NCBI GenBank assembly: GCA_019973155.2
Contig: BPQB01000014.1
Span: 248,001 to 312,000 of the forward strand
DNA length: 64,000 nt
Origin: Phanerochaete sordida
Lineage: Eukaryota > Basidiomycota > Agaricomycetes > Polyporales > Phanerochaetaceae
Direction: 5' to 3'
The translations under genes and the position numbers were made by a program. Each line of letters opens with the position of its first letter. The first letter of the stretch is position 1. Shown here piece after piece: positions 34,098-45,987 of the stretch. Below the pieces are notes generated by a model. The model did no database searches. It saw only the letters and a list, made by a program, of their open reading frames with translations, and had not been told where the DNA came from.

Positions 34098-35404
34098 GTC
34101 GAGTCTGAATCCAGTTGGCGTTTAGCGCAGTGGTTAGTGGGCGCTTACGGATGCCGCAACTGCAGCCGCTATCAGCTTCTTGGCAGTCGCCCTCACAGGA
34201 ATCTCTCCGTAAAACATATCTTCCGACACGAACAGCTTGCACCCACAACCAAGGCACCCCACATTGACCCCTCATTTACCCGCGCGATTTTTCCTATCGG
34301 CTTTCTGGACATCTATTCTTCAGGAGACTCATACAGATACATGCTTCCGCTTCCTCGTCACATTTCCTCCTTCTGACCCCTCAACGACCTCGACCGCCGC
34401 TTCACGAGCGCGGGCACGCGCACTTGTCCGCCTCGGGGACGTCCTTCATGACCTGCAGCAAGCGTAAACTCGTCCATCAGCAACGTCCATCCCGGCGAGG
34501 AACTCATATAACGACGCCACAAAACGTATCCATCAGAAGGCCCTCCCGGTCCCCTCGAAGGCGCTTTGGGCTTTACCCAGCGTGCAGCCGCGCGCGCCGT
34601 CGGCTCCAATCGCGCGAGCAAGCCCAGGAACGTGGGTCACGCTGCCCGCGCCCACACGCCGCTGCGCAGCCGCCCGCGTCCCGACGGCGACCATCAGAAC
34701 GACGGCGGCCACCCCAGAACGCCCCCTTGCTTCCTGCCAGGGCACCCAGGGCACCCTGCGAGCAAAATGAACAGCGACTCACCGAGTCGACGTGCTTGCC
34801 GCACCCCTGTGAGAACGACCACGTAACATCAGCACGCCGCGATCAGGACAGCAGCGGACGCAATTGAAAGGGGGACGCAGAAAACACATGCGTCGCTTCG
34901 AGCCGCCGCAGCCCCCGCGAGCCTGAGGCCCGCGAAGCTCGGGCACGCCGCGCGACGCAGCGTGTGCGGCACGAGGCAGCACGAGGCTACCAAGCGCACG
35001 CAGAAATGAACTCTTCGAACGGGGTGCTCACCTTCCAGGTCGTCTTGCCGCACGAGTCGCACTTGACCGCGAAGCACGCGTTGACGAGGGTGGTCTGCTC
35101 GGCGAAGGCCATCGTAGATAGCGATCTGGTGTTACGGTATCACGTTCCCGTCCCAAACCTAGCACTCAACGCGGGCGACGTACAAAAGTTGAAGAGTTGA
35201 AAAGTTGAAAAGTTGGTCGGGCGGGTGTGGTGAGAGTCGGATGGTGGGAGAGCGACGCCGCGCCGCCGCGCCTTATATGTCCGCACACGAATTCGGAGCT
35301 CGCTGGCCCGCACAGTCAGCAATTCGGAATTGAAGTGCGCACGGGCCCATATTGCGCGCCACCGACGCCGATAACACGAACGCTGGGCTTGATGCGTTCC
35401 CGAG
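34098..35404. repeat. 1.3-kb direct repeat, copy 1
   Basis: This stretch recurs in the same orientation at 43691-45006. By eye I find about 14 single-base differences and one 9-base length difference (a GGCACCCAG-type unit present once less here). The left boundary is sharp at GTCGAGTCTG; on the right similarity fades after TTGATGCG. It carries one full gene (34402-35112, minus) with about 300 bases on each side. No terminal repeats, target-site duplication or transposase seen, so this looks like a segmental duplication. Confidence 0.92.
34402..35112 (-). CDS. 51-residue cysteine-rich protein in three tiny exons, copy 1
   Basis: Exons (minus): 35112-35032 (81 nt), 34806-34783 (24 nt), 34452-34402 (51 nt). 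Introns are 225 and 330 nt, so coding DNA is only a fifth of the gene. The 51-residue product starts MAFAEQTTLVNACF, continues with C-D-S-C-GKTTWK (C18, C21), has GCGKHVDS from the 24-nt exon (C29, H32), and ends VMKDVPEADKCACPRS (C46, C48). The CxxCGKxTW...GCGxHVxxV...VPxxxxCxC layout matches a short eukaryotic/fungal conserved protein type that I know only as uncharacterised; the cysteines could hold one zinc. All junctions are phase 0 with GT-AG ends. A copy with identical exons lies at 43995-44714. Confidence 0.82.
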
Positions 35405-35762
35405 GGGGAGGCTGTTGGGAACTGCCGCGGCCCTCGATACAGACGGCCTGCGTGCGCCGTCGGGATTGGGATCTGCGCGAGGCGGAGAGCCGCGCGTCGC
35501 GCGGTCCCGGTGCTGATGTCGCGAACGGTGCAAGTGCGCGTTGATGAAGTTTTGGCCCGGCCAGATGGTCCGCTAGCATGAAGTAGCAAAGTATGTAGTA
35601 AGACATTTAGAAGAAATATGCGACATATGGCGAACAGCTACGAACCTATACACAAATACCAACTTGAAGTACATTTTGAGAGGTTTGAGGAGGTCGGACG
35701 TCGAAAGAGCAGCGCAAAAAAGACACATCGAAATGAGAGGGATTAAATACAGGAAGTGTCTA
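35405..35762. other. Spacer right of repeat copy 1, with a tandem partial duplication
   Basis: ACATTTTGAGAGGTTTGAGG at 35671-35690 recurs as ACATTTCGAGAGGTTTGAGG at 35765-35784, about 94 bases later, suggesting a local duplication of the end of the minus-strand frame that stops at 35763. The first part (35405-35560) has weak, gapped similarity to 45007-45090. Confidence 0.45.
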
Positions 35763-38700
35763 CTACATTTCGAGAGGTTTGAGGGAGTTGGACTGAGACC
35801 GTTCCGAGTCCAATCGCGCGACGGCCGTGGCTTTGTCGGACGCGAGCTGCTCGCTCATTAGCATCGGACGGGACACACAGAACAGTAATGACGTACCAGA
35901 CGTTTCTGGGCCGCGCGCGCTGCGGTACACGTGCGGCGCGCGCTGCGCCGTCGGTAGAGCACCTCGCGCGGCCATGGCGACCAGCCGAAGTACGTCGTCC
36001 GGCTCGCTTTGCAGCGGGACGCATCCTCTTCGCGCCGCCGTCGCCGCAGTGGTCCGCGTTCCGTCTCGCACGTCGTGCGAGCTCCATCCGACCCGCACGT
36101 CGTCGGCCTCAGCGTACGCGCGACTTGCGCGGACGATGGCAGCGGCGCGCGACGGCGCTACCTGGGCGTGGGGTGCCTTCGGCTTCTGGCTTTTCTCGCT
36201 GGCGGTCTGGCGCTGCACCACGGCGAGCGCCGCTGTCGCGCGTGCACGCGAAGGCCGTCTCCCGCACTGTCCGGCTGTTCTCCGCTGCGCCGAGCCGGCC
36301 GCGAGGAGCGTTCGATGCGGCCATTCCCAATTAAATTATCTCGAGCCCTCACTTCCCGTCTCAGCCCTCGAATCCTGCCGGCTCGCCTCGTGCGCGCTGG
36401 TCGGATCGTGTCGATTTACCGACGCGCATGTGAGACACAGGCGGCGGCAGCGCTCGGGTTGACAAGGGATGTGCCTGCGGGGCCTCGCAGCCGTTCGCCA
36501 GGGCTGCGGCGCGACGATCAGACGATCGCCGTCGACAGCGGTCGCAGAAGCGTGCTGTGGGGCAAGCACCGAGGCTAAGTCAGCAAAAAAGGTGAATAGA
36601 GTGCCAGTGAATAGGAGACGGCCGCCGGGCGATCCAGACATCGGACGGTGTCCGAGGGCCAGAGAGGCCGGACCACCTGGTATTCCGACGCATCTGGGCA
36701 GTATTTCCGGCCCAGAGCAGCTTCGATTGCGAGGCTAGAGGTTCACATACATCAGCAGTGTTGGGTCGAGCAGGTGGGAGTTTGAAACCCCGAACGAGCG
36801 AGTATTTCGATGATTTGACTTACCTAGGTCGAAGCGTCAAGTAGCGACGATGCGGCGGGTGCTGGACGGGATAGGGGGCTGGCGGAAGACGAATCCGACC
36901 GCACGGATGGTCTGGCAAGCGAGGATCTGATATATTTGAGGCCCGGGACCAATCGCAGTACTAGAGATAAATTGATTCTTATGAGCAGTGTTGGGTCGAG
37001 CAGGTGGAAAACCTCGAGTAGACGGCTTACCATAAACACGAGCCGCAGCGATGACGGCGGCACGAGACGTCGGCACGATTTAGGTGCCGCGGCGTCGGCC
37101 AGGAGTGGCGAAAGTGTCGGGCTACGAGACAATCAATCTGTGAAAAGGACAAAAACGAAGTAATTTACTCACCCAGACTGATTCTCGCCGGAGGGGCGAG
37201 ATGGCACGGCATGGATTGTACCTCGTCGAGACGAGCATGAGCGGGATCGGAAGTACGGGGGCCCGGGCCCACAGCTGGTACCGTGGTCTTGACTCACGAC
37301 GGGGCCGATGCTGCAGTAAGACGAGGCCGGAGGTCAGCGATGTTGGGTCGAGCAGGTGAGCAAGAGCGTGCGGGACGTACCGTCGTACCGGATGGCAGGC
37401 AACGGACATGGCCGGGACGGCGGGCAGGCCGGTCGTGCTTCCGACGCCTCGCGTTAATCGTAGCGAGCGCGTCCGAGGAGGCACCCAGACGGCCGACGAG
37501 AGCAGCGCCGGACGCCGCCCAAAGCGCCGCGTCGAGCTGCTGGTGCGTTGAGGTTCGGCGGCGGCCGTGGTGCGAGGGTGCCGAGGTCTTGCCAGCACGG
37601 TCAGCTTGCGTTTCCGGAGATGGCACGGGGCCTGCCCACCTTTTTACAGAAAATACCTACAATGTACACAATCTGGTTAGTACAGCTTCGAGTGTGAGCC
37701 TGTGGGATTACTTACTCGTCGCGTGCGATCGCGTCAGAAGACGAAATCTAAATAAAAGACCCCGTTAGAGTTAGGGACGGGATGTTACACTATGCGTGAA
37801 ATGCACCTTTTCGCATCCAGAGGTTTGAACGGCCGACGTTCCCCGGCGGTGTTGAAGGTGTAGAGCTTGCCGTCGAAGTCCAGAGTGCGCGTGCCAGCGA
37901 CGCCGCGCTGGTGGCCGTTCGCCTGGGTGCTAAGCGACGTCCGGACATGCCGAAACCTTTCGCTATCGCGAGCATCGGGCTGCGGTGCTCGGGCGTTCGT
38001 CGCTATGCGCCCTAGCGGCGCGCGGGGTTAATCATTTCCGGGAGCAATGGAAGCAACGCCAGAACGTACCTGCGGTAGACGGAGCGGCGTCACCGGGAAG
38101 TGCTAGACGACGGTCCAAACCAGCACCGGGCGATGTCCAAATGGCCGCAGACGCACGGCGAGGGCCGGCGTACGACGGCGGTCTCCACATTCGCGGTGTG
38201 CGAGTCCGGACCGCGCCATCGCTGCAGCGAGCGAGTCTTGCACACGCTGACTTGCGGCGGGCGGCATAGCCGGTGGCTTAAACGAGACGTCGGCCTGGGC
38301 GTGACATGCCGGCCGAGGCGGGGAAATGCTGGATGAAAGGCGAAGGCGCACACGCGAGGTCAGACGAGGCAGACGAAAAACGAGTGAAACGACTGACCCC
38401 GTTAGAGCACCACTTGGTGGTCACCGTCGCGCGATGCCGAACGAACGCTAGCGGAATCTGCGTCAGCGTGCGTGCGAGCGTGTGAACAATAGACCCGTAC
38501 CCGCATTACGTCCGTATACGGGCGCGGCTGCGAAGACCGTCCGTCCGGCTCGCATGTCCGCTCGCCCTGGCCTGCGCCGGCTACTTCTTGCGGCGCCGGC
38601 TCGAGATCGGCGGTGGCGGCGGCGACGTCAGCGGCGAAACGAGCTCACGCGACGAGCCGTGCCCCAGCGTGAGCAGCCGCGGCCACTCGGTCGACGGCGG

Positions 38701-40268
38701 CGCTTCTACAGACGAAGCCGCTCGATAAGCGGGCGCGCGCCGCGTAACTCTCCCGGCTCCAGGCCCATCGGCCTCGCGGTGAGGCAGCAATATTGTCCTC
38801 GTCGCGAACAGGGGCGGTCGATGGAGGTGTCCCGCGGGTCTGTGAGATCTGTGAGCGCTGGACCGAGACAAATATCGTGAACTTACTTACATTCTCGCTG
38901 GCGGCGATCGAAGAAATGCCTCCCTGCGAATCCGGCGGTGTCTGTTAGCCGGAAATTGGGCAAGGCCTGGGCGCAGGCTTACCACATTAGCAGCGGCGAC
39001 GCCGCGCCAGAGACCTGGGACAGTCGTAGGTCATGCGAATGACGTCGTACCGTGCACCGCGCGCCACAGTGCGAAGCGACGACGGCAGCGCGCCGGCTTG
39101 GGGCGACCTGACGGTGTCGACTGCGGGCGCACGACGTCAAAAGGAGGTGGCGAGGAGTGTGGAGGTGCAGCCAGTTGTGCAGTATGGGAGTGGACGATGT
39201 GGGAGCAGGGAAGAGGAGGGGAGGAGAAGGGAAGGGAAGAGGTGAGCGGAGCTGGCTGGAGAGAAAGGCCCAGGATGCTCACCTTCTTATACTCGCGGCC
39301 GGTCCCCAAAATCCCACGCACATACCTTCCGTCGAGGCTCCCCCAACCTTTCACGCCGGACCCTCGACGGTCTTGGCCATCCGCGTGCAGGATACCCGAG
39401 GTCACACCCAACGCCGTTACCTCCGTGCCGCAAGCGTACGGCGACCGAACCGGCCCAGAGCGGCGGAAGGTTGGCGAAGCGTGATGCGCGGCTAAGCGAT
39501 CACACTTCGGTGTCTCGCCTCGGCGACGTTTCAGCGAGGGGGGGATCGAGACGGCGGTCGCGTCCTCGGCTTGTTTGACGCGTTTCGCACGCTTTGCGGG
39601 CTTTCCGAGGTTCGTCACGCACGCAGAAGGAAAGAAAGAATGATGAGTCACAGATCTGACGCGTGGTAACGCGTAGTTTCGACGCCGCAGCCCGTGCTGA
39701 GCCGCTAGGTCCTCAGCGGACGGCGTGTCGCTGTCTGAAGCCTGCACGCTTCCACGTTTTGGCAGGTATGTTTTTCGAGCTTGATTGGGGCTCTGCAGCA
39801 CTTAAAAAGTACCTATAATTTAATCGAAAGGTCAATAATATCCCACGAATGCAGACAGACCTTTCAAGGTATCGTGCAGCGCAGACGTCGCGAGCCGAGA
39901 CGTTCGAACCAAACGCTCGCTCCCGGGCTCGGAATTTCGCCGTCTGGCGTCCCATGCATGCCGTCGCCTCCACCGCTATCTGTCAAAGCCAAGTCAGCGT
40001 CCACAGAGGGCTCGCGAGGGTCCCAACCCTCGACTGACCTGACGGAGTGTGAGCGTTGATGCGAAGGAAGCGAGCGCAGGCCGCGCGGCAGCGGCGGCTT
40101 CGTGGCGCAGATCAGGCGCCCGTCCTTATCGGCCTTGCTCGCGTCTTCGCCGAGGCTCGCGACGACCTCGACCGCGACCCCGACGGCGCGCTCGGGCGGG
40201 CGCACGTCGGACGGACGCACGTCTGGCTGACGTGCGCTGTGCTCCCGGCGACCAGGACCCCAGCACAT
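35763..40268 (-). other. Unresolved gene-like region, minus strand, with several probable introns
   Basis: No family recognised. On the minus strand, well-formed intron candidates separate protein-like stretches: 38846-38890 region (GTAAGTAAG...CTCACAG), 37311-37380 (GTACGT...CTGCAG), about 37140-37176 (GTGAGTAAA...TTCACAG), 36961-37030 (GTAAGC...TCTCTAG) and 36735-36823 (GTAAGT...CTCTAG). Exon-like pieces include NGHQRGVAGTRTLDFDGKLY (about 37.87 kb), TSAPSHHGRRRTSTHQQLDA (37.5 kb), and a last piece near 35.8 kb with a CTAAT branch site. I could not chain them into one continuous frame, so this may be two genes, one gene with missed exons, or decaying sequence. Exact ends are arbitrary. Not like transposon sequence in any way I can see. 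Confidence 0.3.
36754..37357. repeat. Three copies of a 24-base motif, each inside a predicted minus-strand intron
   Basis: GTTGGGTCGAGCAGGTG (plus strand) occurs around 36759-36775, 36989-37005 and 37342-37358. The first two copies agree over 24 bases (AGCAGT upstream, GG downstream); the third differs by a small change just upstream. On the minus strand each copy sits in the middle of an intron candidate, ending at a branch-site-like CTGAT, CTCAT or CTGAC. Confidence 0.6.
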
Positions 40269-43200
40269 TAATTACAGAGGCCAGCTCGGCCTCTTCACGA
40301 CTTAATCGCCATCTCTCGGTACGTTGCCAGTGCGCTGCCGGCGCGAGTTTACTCGACTCTCGAGCAGGCCTGTCTACAGATGCACACACACTCCAGCCTG
40401 CACTATGGCTTGCCATTCTGCTCTAGGCTCGACGCGGCCATGTGGGCGGTCTATGCCTTCGACGCTGCAGTTCCGCTGCGTGGGGTGCTGCTCAGCCATG
40501 GCACGATTCGCAGCCTCGGAGCGGAGCTTTGCTCAGCCCGCAGCTCTCGCTTGACCGGTGCAATTACGCCGTGACACGGGGCCTGCTGGCGTGAGAAGTC
40601 GTGGGCGGAAGAATCATTGAAGGTCTTCCGGCCTGTCACTCTGCTCGCACCTCCATCCCAGACTGCTCGAAAGCATACCGCACGCATATCTACCTAGACT
40701 CCATGGCCAGCACTAAATAAGACAGGCTTGCACCTGCAGCGTGGCATCGCCATTCTGTGGATGCAAGCCTTTCCTATTTTCTGCAGCGAGCCTGGCAGGC
40801 AAGATGCCGTGCCGTCACATTTGATCGGAGTGAGGTGAAGTGTTTGTGCTTGGCGGGAGCTCCCGTGTTGCGCCCGACGGCGTTCGTGTAAGCGCGACTG
40901 AGTCCGAGCGGGAGAAAAGAATACCATACAGGGTTGATGGAGGTCTCGCCTTGGCCTGCCAACGCAGGCTCTGTGTGTGTTGTCTTCGTAAACTATGTCT
41001 CTTGACTCCGTGCCACGACGACTCTCTGCCTGCCTCGTTGAAGCGTTGCTGCCTCTCACTGCACACGCCAATTCCTCCAGTTTCCTGCTACACTGCTCAG
41101 TCTCCAAGTCAATGCGGTCCGAGTAAGCTGAGAACCACGAGAGGCAGCGGCAGATGCTAAGTTTGCTGACGTTCTGGCTACAGAGCTACTCCCGTCTCGT
41201 CTGCCAGCAGTCCCGTACCATCTATATGCAGAACGCCACAGTGAAGCCACGAGCACACTGAAGGACAAGAGCACTCAGCTCGCCCCGTCGCCTCCGGCGC
41301 ACAGCGGGCCCGCACCGTCCCAACCACGCCAAGTCACAAACGCACCGCCGAGCTCGAACATACAACTTCCGCGTCCGCTTTCGCCAGCGTCGACGTTCCG
41401 TTCCCACGCGAACCTCGCCGCTCCCGCCCGTGTCCGAGTCCGCGCCGACTTGCAGCTACAGAGAGCCCCGCCGCGAACGCGTTGCCAGAGCCCTCCGACG
41501 ACGCCTCCCCGGGGGGCAGAACCGCTGTGCCGAGGCCGCACAACGCCGACACGGCCGGACCGTTGCCGCCCACGTCCCGCCGTCCCGCCCCGCCGCCAGC
41601 TCACGCCGCCCGCGCTCTCGGTCCCGGCGCGGCCGACGCATCACCAGACGCAGCTGAGACTCGGCGTCGAGCGAGCCAGCCTACATTCCTCGCGGCGGAA
41701 CATCGCGGCGAAGACGAAATCTGGGACCCGCGGCTGTCGCGCGAGCGCCCACCGCGAACTGTTCGGCGCAGAAAGCGTCCGCGAGCCGCCCACGAGCATC
41801 CCGCCGCAGCGCTCGCGCAGACGGAGCACGCACTGCCGCGGGACCCCAGCTGCGCCTCCCGCGCGCCGGCCGCTCGTCCCACTGCGAGCGCGCCGTCGCT
41901 CCGACGCGAAGGGCGAGCCGCGAGCCGCGGGGGCCGTTTGGAAGGCAGAACGCACGAAGGGCCGGCGGCGGCGGACTGAACGACTGCGGCGGCGACAAGA
42001 CCGAGAGCGCGCGGCGGGCGCGGTGAGCAAGTCCCCGCGTCGCGTTCTGGCCGCGCGAGTCGCGCGCTGGGCTGGGCTGCGAAGACGATAGCCATGAGCT
42101 CCTCGGTCCTGCGCACGCGGAGTCGGGAACGTACCGCGGGCGCCCTCGCGGGGCCGATATCGTCCACCGTGGCTCGACGATGCTGACGAAGACGAGAGCG
42201 TCCGCGCGAACGCCCATCGCGCCAGCCGTCCTCGTCGTGCATCGCGCGCGCCGCGCGCGACCCGCCGGTCTCCGCAAGCACTACGGCAAGATGAGCGAAA
42301 GGGCTCCCCGGTCGGCGCGCACATTTGAGCACGTACGGTGTTCGGCCGTGCGCCGCCCTCGCGCTCCCTGGCTCCTGCGTCGCTCCTACCGGGTCTCCCG
42401 GGCGCACCGCGCTACCGGCCTCGTCGCGTCCGCTCGAGCCCAGCGACGCCAAGACCGGCCGGGCGGCCGTCGTCCGTCGTCGTCCGCGCCGCCGCACGTT
42501 ATCCACGGAAGCGTGGTCGCCCTCGAGCTACCGTCGCGCCGCGCAGCGGTCCGCGCACGGGCTTCGGCGGACTACGACCGCGGCGCGGCGCGGAGCGTTT
42601 TCCGCTGGTTGTCGTCGACGCCGGCCGCTCTTCCGCGCACGCCGACATGGGCATCGGCAGCCTTGCCGCCGCGCGAGCACTGTACCGCGACGCCGCCCTT
42701 CGACCCAATACGCGCGATGCCGCCGCCAGAGGACGTCGCGACTTCGGCGGTCTGCGGGCCCTGGACCTCTCGGGCGCCGTCGGCGGACCGTCCGCGCCTC
42801 ACCAGGGGATCGTCGGTCTCCACACGGACGGCGGCGGCGGCGAGGCTGACGCGCGCGCCGCTGGCGCTCTGCCGCGCGTTCTCCCGAGGAGCGCGGTGCT
42901 TTCGGCGAGCGAGCGAATGTGCATGCCTTCGTCCGTTGCGCCGCGCCATCCGTGCGCTGGGAGGTGCCTGCCGACGCCGACCACTCGCGTCGTTCTCGCG
43001 CGGACGCCGTACCTGGGGAGATGCACTCCACGCCGAGGAGCGGGAGTTTAGCGGCGAATGGCGCGGCGGGCGGCGCACCTGCGGTTTGTGTTCCAAGAAT
43101 CCTCGCCTGCCGCGCCTAAAATTGGCCCCGCGCCGCCGACCACCACTCGCTCGCGAGCCCCACCGTACACCAACCCTCGCCTGCGTCATCTACCGGGAAT

Positions 43201-43690
43201 CCGCCGCCATCGAGCCGCTGGTGGGCGTGCATGGTGCATCTTGTGCCGGCGGGCGTGACGGGGACATGGGCGGCACGGCGGCGTTCTTGCAAGATCCACC
43301 TTCGTGCAGAGGTGAGTGCGACGCTTCCGAGCGAGACTGCAGACACAGTCAGATCGGGAGCGGACGCGGAAATGGCACACGCACCGGGTGGGCACAGGGC
43401 GGGGGAGGGACGCGCGGCTGAGAGCGGTCGTAGTGTAGCTTGTATGCGTGTAGCGTGAGCGCGAGGTGTGCGCTGAATAGATGGCAGACGCACCTGTAGA
43501 CAGCGCGCGCGCGCAGGGGGACAGGCGAATCGAGCGAGGCCGCGAGCTCGCAGAGCTCGCGGTTGAGAGAAAATGAGCTAAGGACCCATCCTAGATACGG
43601 CGATCGATCGCGTCCGCCAGCTGGCAGCAGCGCCACGGCAGCGCACGCGTCGAGGGCAGCACGCACGGACGCTGACGTCACCCGCCGCGC
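40269..43690. other. GC-rich region of unknown content
   Basis: Between 41.3 and 43.6 kb the DNA is so GC-rich that long reading frames run in several frames on both strands (up to 413 codons on plus, 301 on minus). They are Arg/Ala/Pro-rich and none shows a domain, so I do not call a gene. The part 40.3-41.3 kb has normal composition and nothing recognised. Confidence 0.35.
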
Positions 43691-45006
43691 GTCGAGTCTG
43701 AATCCAGTTGGCGTTTAGCGCAATGGTTAGTGGGCGCTTACGGATGCCGCAACTGCAGCCGCTATCAGCTTCTTGGCAGTCGCCCTCACAGGAATCTCTC
43801 CGTAAAACATATTTTCCGACACGAACAGCTTGCACCCACAACCAAGGCACCCCACATTGACCCCTCATTTACCCGCGCGATTTTTCCTATCGGCTTTCTG
43901 GACATCTATTCTTCAGGAGACTCGTACAGATACATGCTTCCGCTTCCTCGTCACATTTCCTCCTTCTGACCCCTCAACGACCTCGACCGCCGCTTCACGA
44001 GCGCGGGCACGCGCACTTGTCCGCCTCGGGGACGTCCTTCATGACCTGCAGCAAGCGTAAACTCGTCCATCAGCAACGTCCATCCCGGCGAGGAACTCAT
44101 ATAACGACGCCACAAAACGTATCCATCAGAAGGCCCTCCCGGTCCCCTCGAAGGCGCTTTGGGCTTTACCCAGCGTGCACCCGCGCGCGCCGTCGGCTCC
44201 AATCGCGCGAGCAAGCCTAGGAACGTGGGTCACGCTGCCCGCGCCCACACGCCGCTGCGCAGCCGCCCGCATCCCGACGGCGACCATCAGAACGACGGCG
44301 GCCACCCCAGAACGCCCCCATGCTTCCTGCCAGGGCACCCAGGGCACCCAGGGCACCCTGCGAGCAAAATGAACAGCGACTCACCGAGTCGACGTGCTTG
44401 CCGCACCCCTGTGAGAACCACCACGTAACATCAGCACGCCGCGATCAGGACAGCAGCGGACGCAATTGAAAGGGGGACGCAGAAAACACATGCGTCGCTT
44501 CGAGCCGCCGCAGCCCCCGCGAGCCTGAGGCCCGCGAAGCTCGGGCACGCCGCGCGACGCAGCGTGTGCGGCACGAGGCAGCACGAGGCTACCAAGCGCA
44601 CGCAGAAATGAACTCTTCGAACGGGGTGCTCACCTTCCAGGTCGTCTTGCCGCACGAGTCGCACTTGACCGCGAAGCACGCGTTGACGAGGGTGGTCTGC
44701 TCGGCGAAGGCCATCGTAGATAGCGATCTGGTGTTACGGCATCACGTTCCCGTCCCAAACCTAGCACTCAACGCGGGCGACGTACAAAAGTTGAAGAGTT
44801 GAAAAGTTGAAAAGTTGGTCGGGCGGGTGTGGTGAGAGTTGGATGGTGGGAGAGCGACGCCGCGCCGCCGCGCCTTATATGTCCCCGCACGAATTCGGAA
44901 CTCGCTGGCCCGCACAGTCAGCAATTCGGAATTGAAGTGCGCACGGGCCCATATTGCGCGCCACCGACGCCGATAACACGAACGCTGGGCTTGATGCGTC
45001 CCCGAT
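43691..45006. repeat. 1.3-kb direct repeat, copy 2
   Basis: Same orientation and almost the same sequence as 34098-35404. The offset is 9593 bases left of the 9-base insertion near 44345 and 9602 right of it. It starts directly after a CCGCCGCGC run and contains the second copy of the split 51-residue gene. Confidence 0.92.
43995..44714 (-). CDS. 51-residue cysteine-rich protein in three tiny exons, copy 2
   Basis: Exons (minus): 44714-44634, 44408-44385, 44045-43995. The three exons are identical to copy 1, so the two genes encode the same protein, while differences are confined to introns and flanks. The 24-nt middle exon and phase-0 junctions are kept. Identical exons with changed introns fit either a recent duplication with few changes or selection on the protein; with so few differences I cannot separate these. 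Confidence 0.82.
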
Positions 45007-45987
45007 GAGGTGTTCAGAACTGCCGTTCGCCCAGGTCCCTTGATACAGAAGCCCACCGGGGCCTGCGTGCGCCGCGAGGACCTCGGTCACCGCGGCACTC
45101 GGTGGCTTCGCGCACGTCGTGCACAGTGAGCACCGACGGACTGAGAATGGACAGCATATACTCACCGGGAGGCCTCTACGGAGGTCGCTGGAATGGTCCC
45201 CGAGCCCGAAGGCTGGCCTAGGAGCAATGTGATGCCTACGGTGCCTTGATACACCAAACCGTTGTGCAAAGCGCGGCCGCGGCCTGCGACGGCCACCACG
45301 AGCCTGGCACATACCCCGACTGTACGCATTGCTCCCGCACGCTCTGGCAGCGACACGTCAGCCGTGCCCCGCTGGCTGCGCGACAGACTCACCGAAGCCG
45401 AGGTACAGAAGCCCTCCATCGCCGCCGCACGGGAGGACACCACGCAAATCCGGGGTAAGGCTCGCGCGTGCGGGAAGGGCAGCGGTGCCCTTTATATACC
45501 GTCCAATATGGCGTCTGCACGCGCGCGCATGGCGTGCGCAACGTACTGGCGTGCCACCGAGGGGGTACTCGGGCTGCCTGCGCGGGACTCGGTGGGCGCC
45601 ACGTTCGGCGGTGTCCCAGGTCCCGCGCCGCGCGCCCGAGGCCGAACACCGGGCGTCGGATCGTGGCACGGCGAGGGCAGCTGCGGTCACCCTGGGCGTG
45701 GGCTGCGACGAGGCTGCGATGCAACGCTGAAGCAAGCCCCGCGAGTGCGGCTCGGTGTCGGGAGCGTCAGCTCGGTGGCGGGAACTTGCAGCACTGCTGA
45801 GGAGAACATGCACCGCGCCGGGAGCCCACGGCTGTCAGACTTCGACCCGGTGGGCGGACAACTGCGCGACGGCAATGCATTCTCTAGCACGATATCCAAG
45901 CAACAGTCTACATTTTAGCCCGAGCTTCCCAGCGAGCGCGCGTACAGAAGCCGGTTCGTCCACTCGCCGCGGCACGGCGCGGGCACC
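45007..45987. other. GC-rich spacer right of repeat copy 2
   Basis: About 1 kb before the aminotransferase 3' end. On the minus strand GLLYQGT (near 45047) and GLVYQGT (near 45256) are short protein-like echoes about 200 bases apart, but I could not build a gene. No motif recognised. Confidence 0.3.

Noticed and set aside
34105..34160. tRNA-like A box (TTAGCGCAGTGGTTAG) at the left edge of both 1.3-kb repeats
   Set aside because: No matching T-arm follows within tRNA distance and the D-stem and acceptor stem do not pair well, so I do not call a tRNA or a tRNA-derived element.
40125..40268. Stretch resembling the end of an acyl/acetoacetyl-CoA synthetase (EVVASLGEDAS then DKDGRLIC)
   Set aside because: Similarity is limited to a few residues, with no other motif of that family nearby.
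42180..43421. 413-codon plus-strand frame
   Set aside because: Lies in very GC-rich DNA with open frames on both strands. Composition is Arg/Ala/Pro with scattered Cys and there is no domain.
34098..45006. LTR retrotransposon with the 1.3-kb repeats as LTRs
   Set aside because: No gag, protease, reverse transcriptase or integrase motifs between the repeats, no primer-binding site or target duplication, and the repeats carry a host-like spliced gene.
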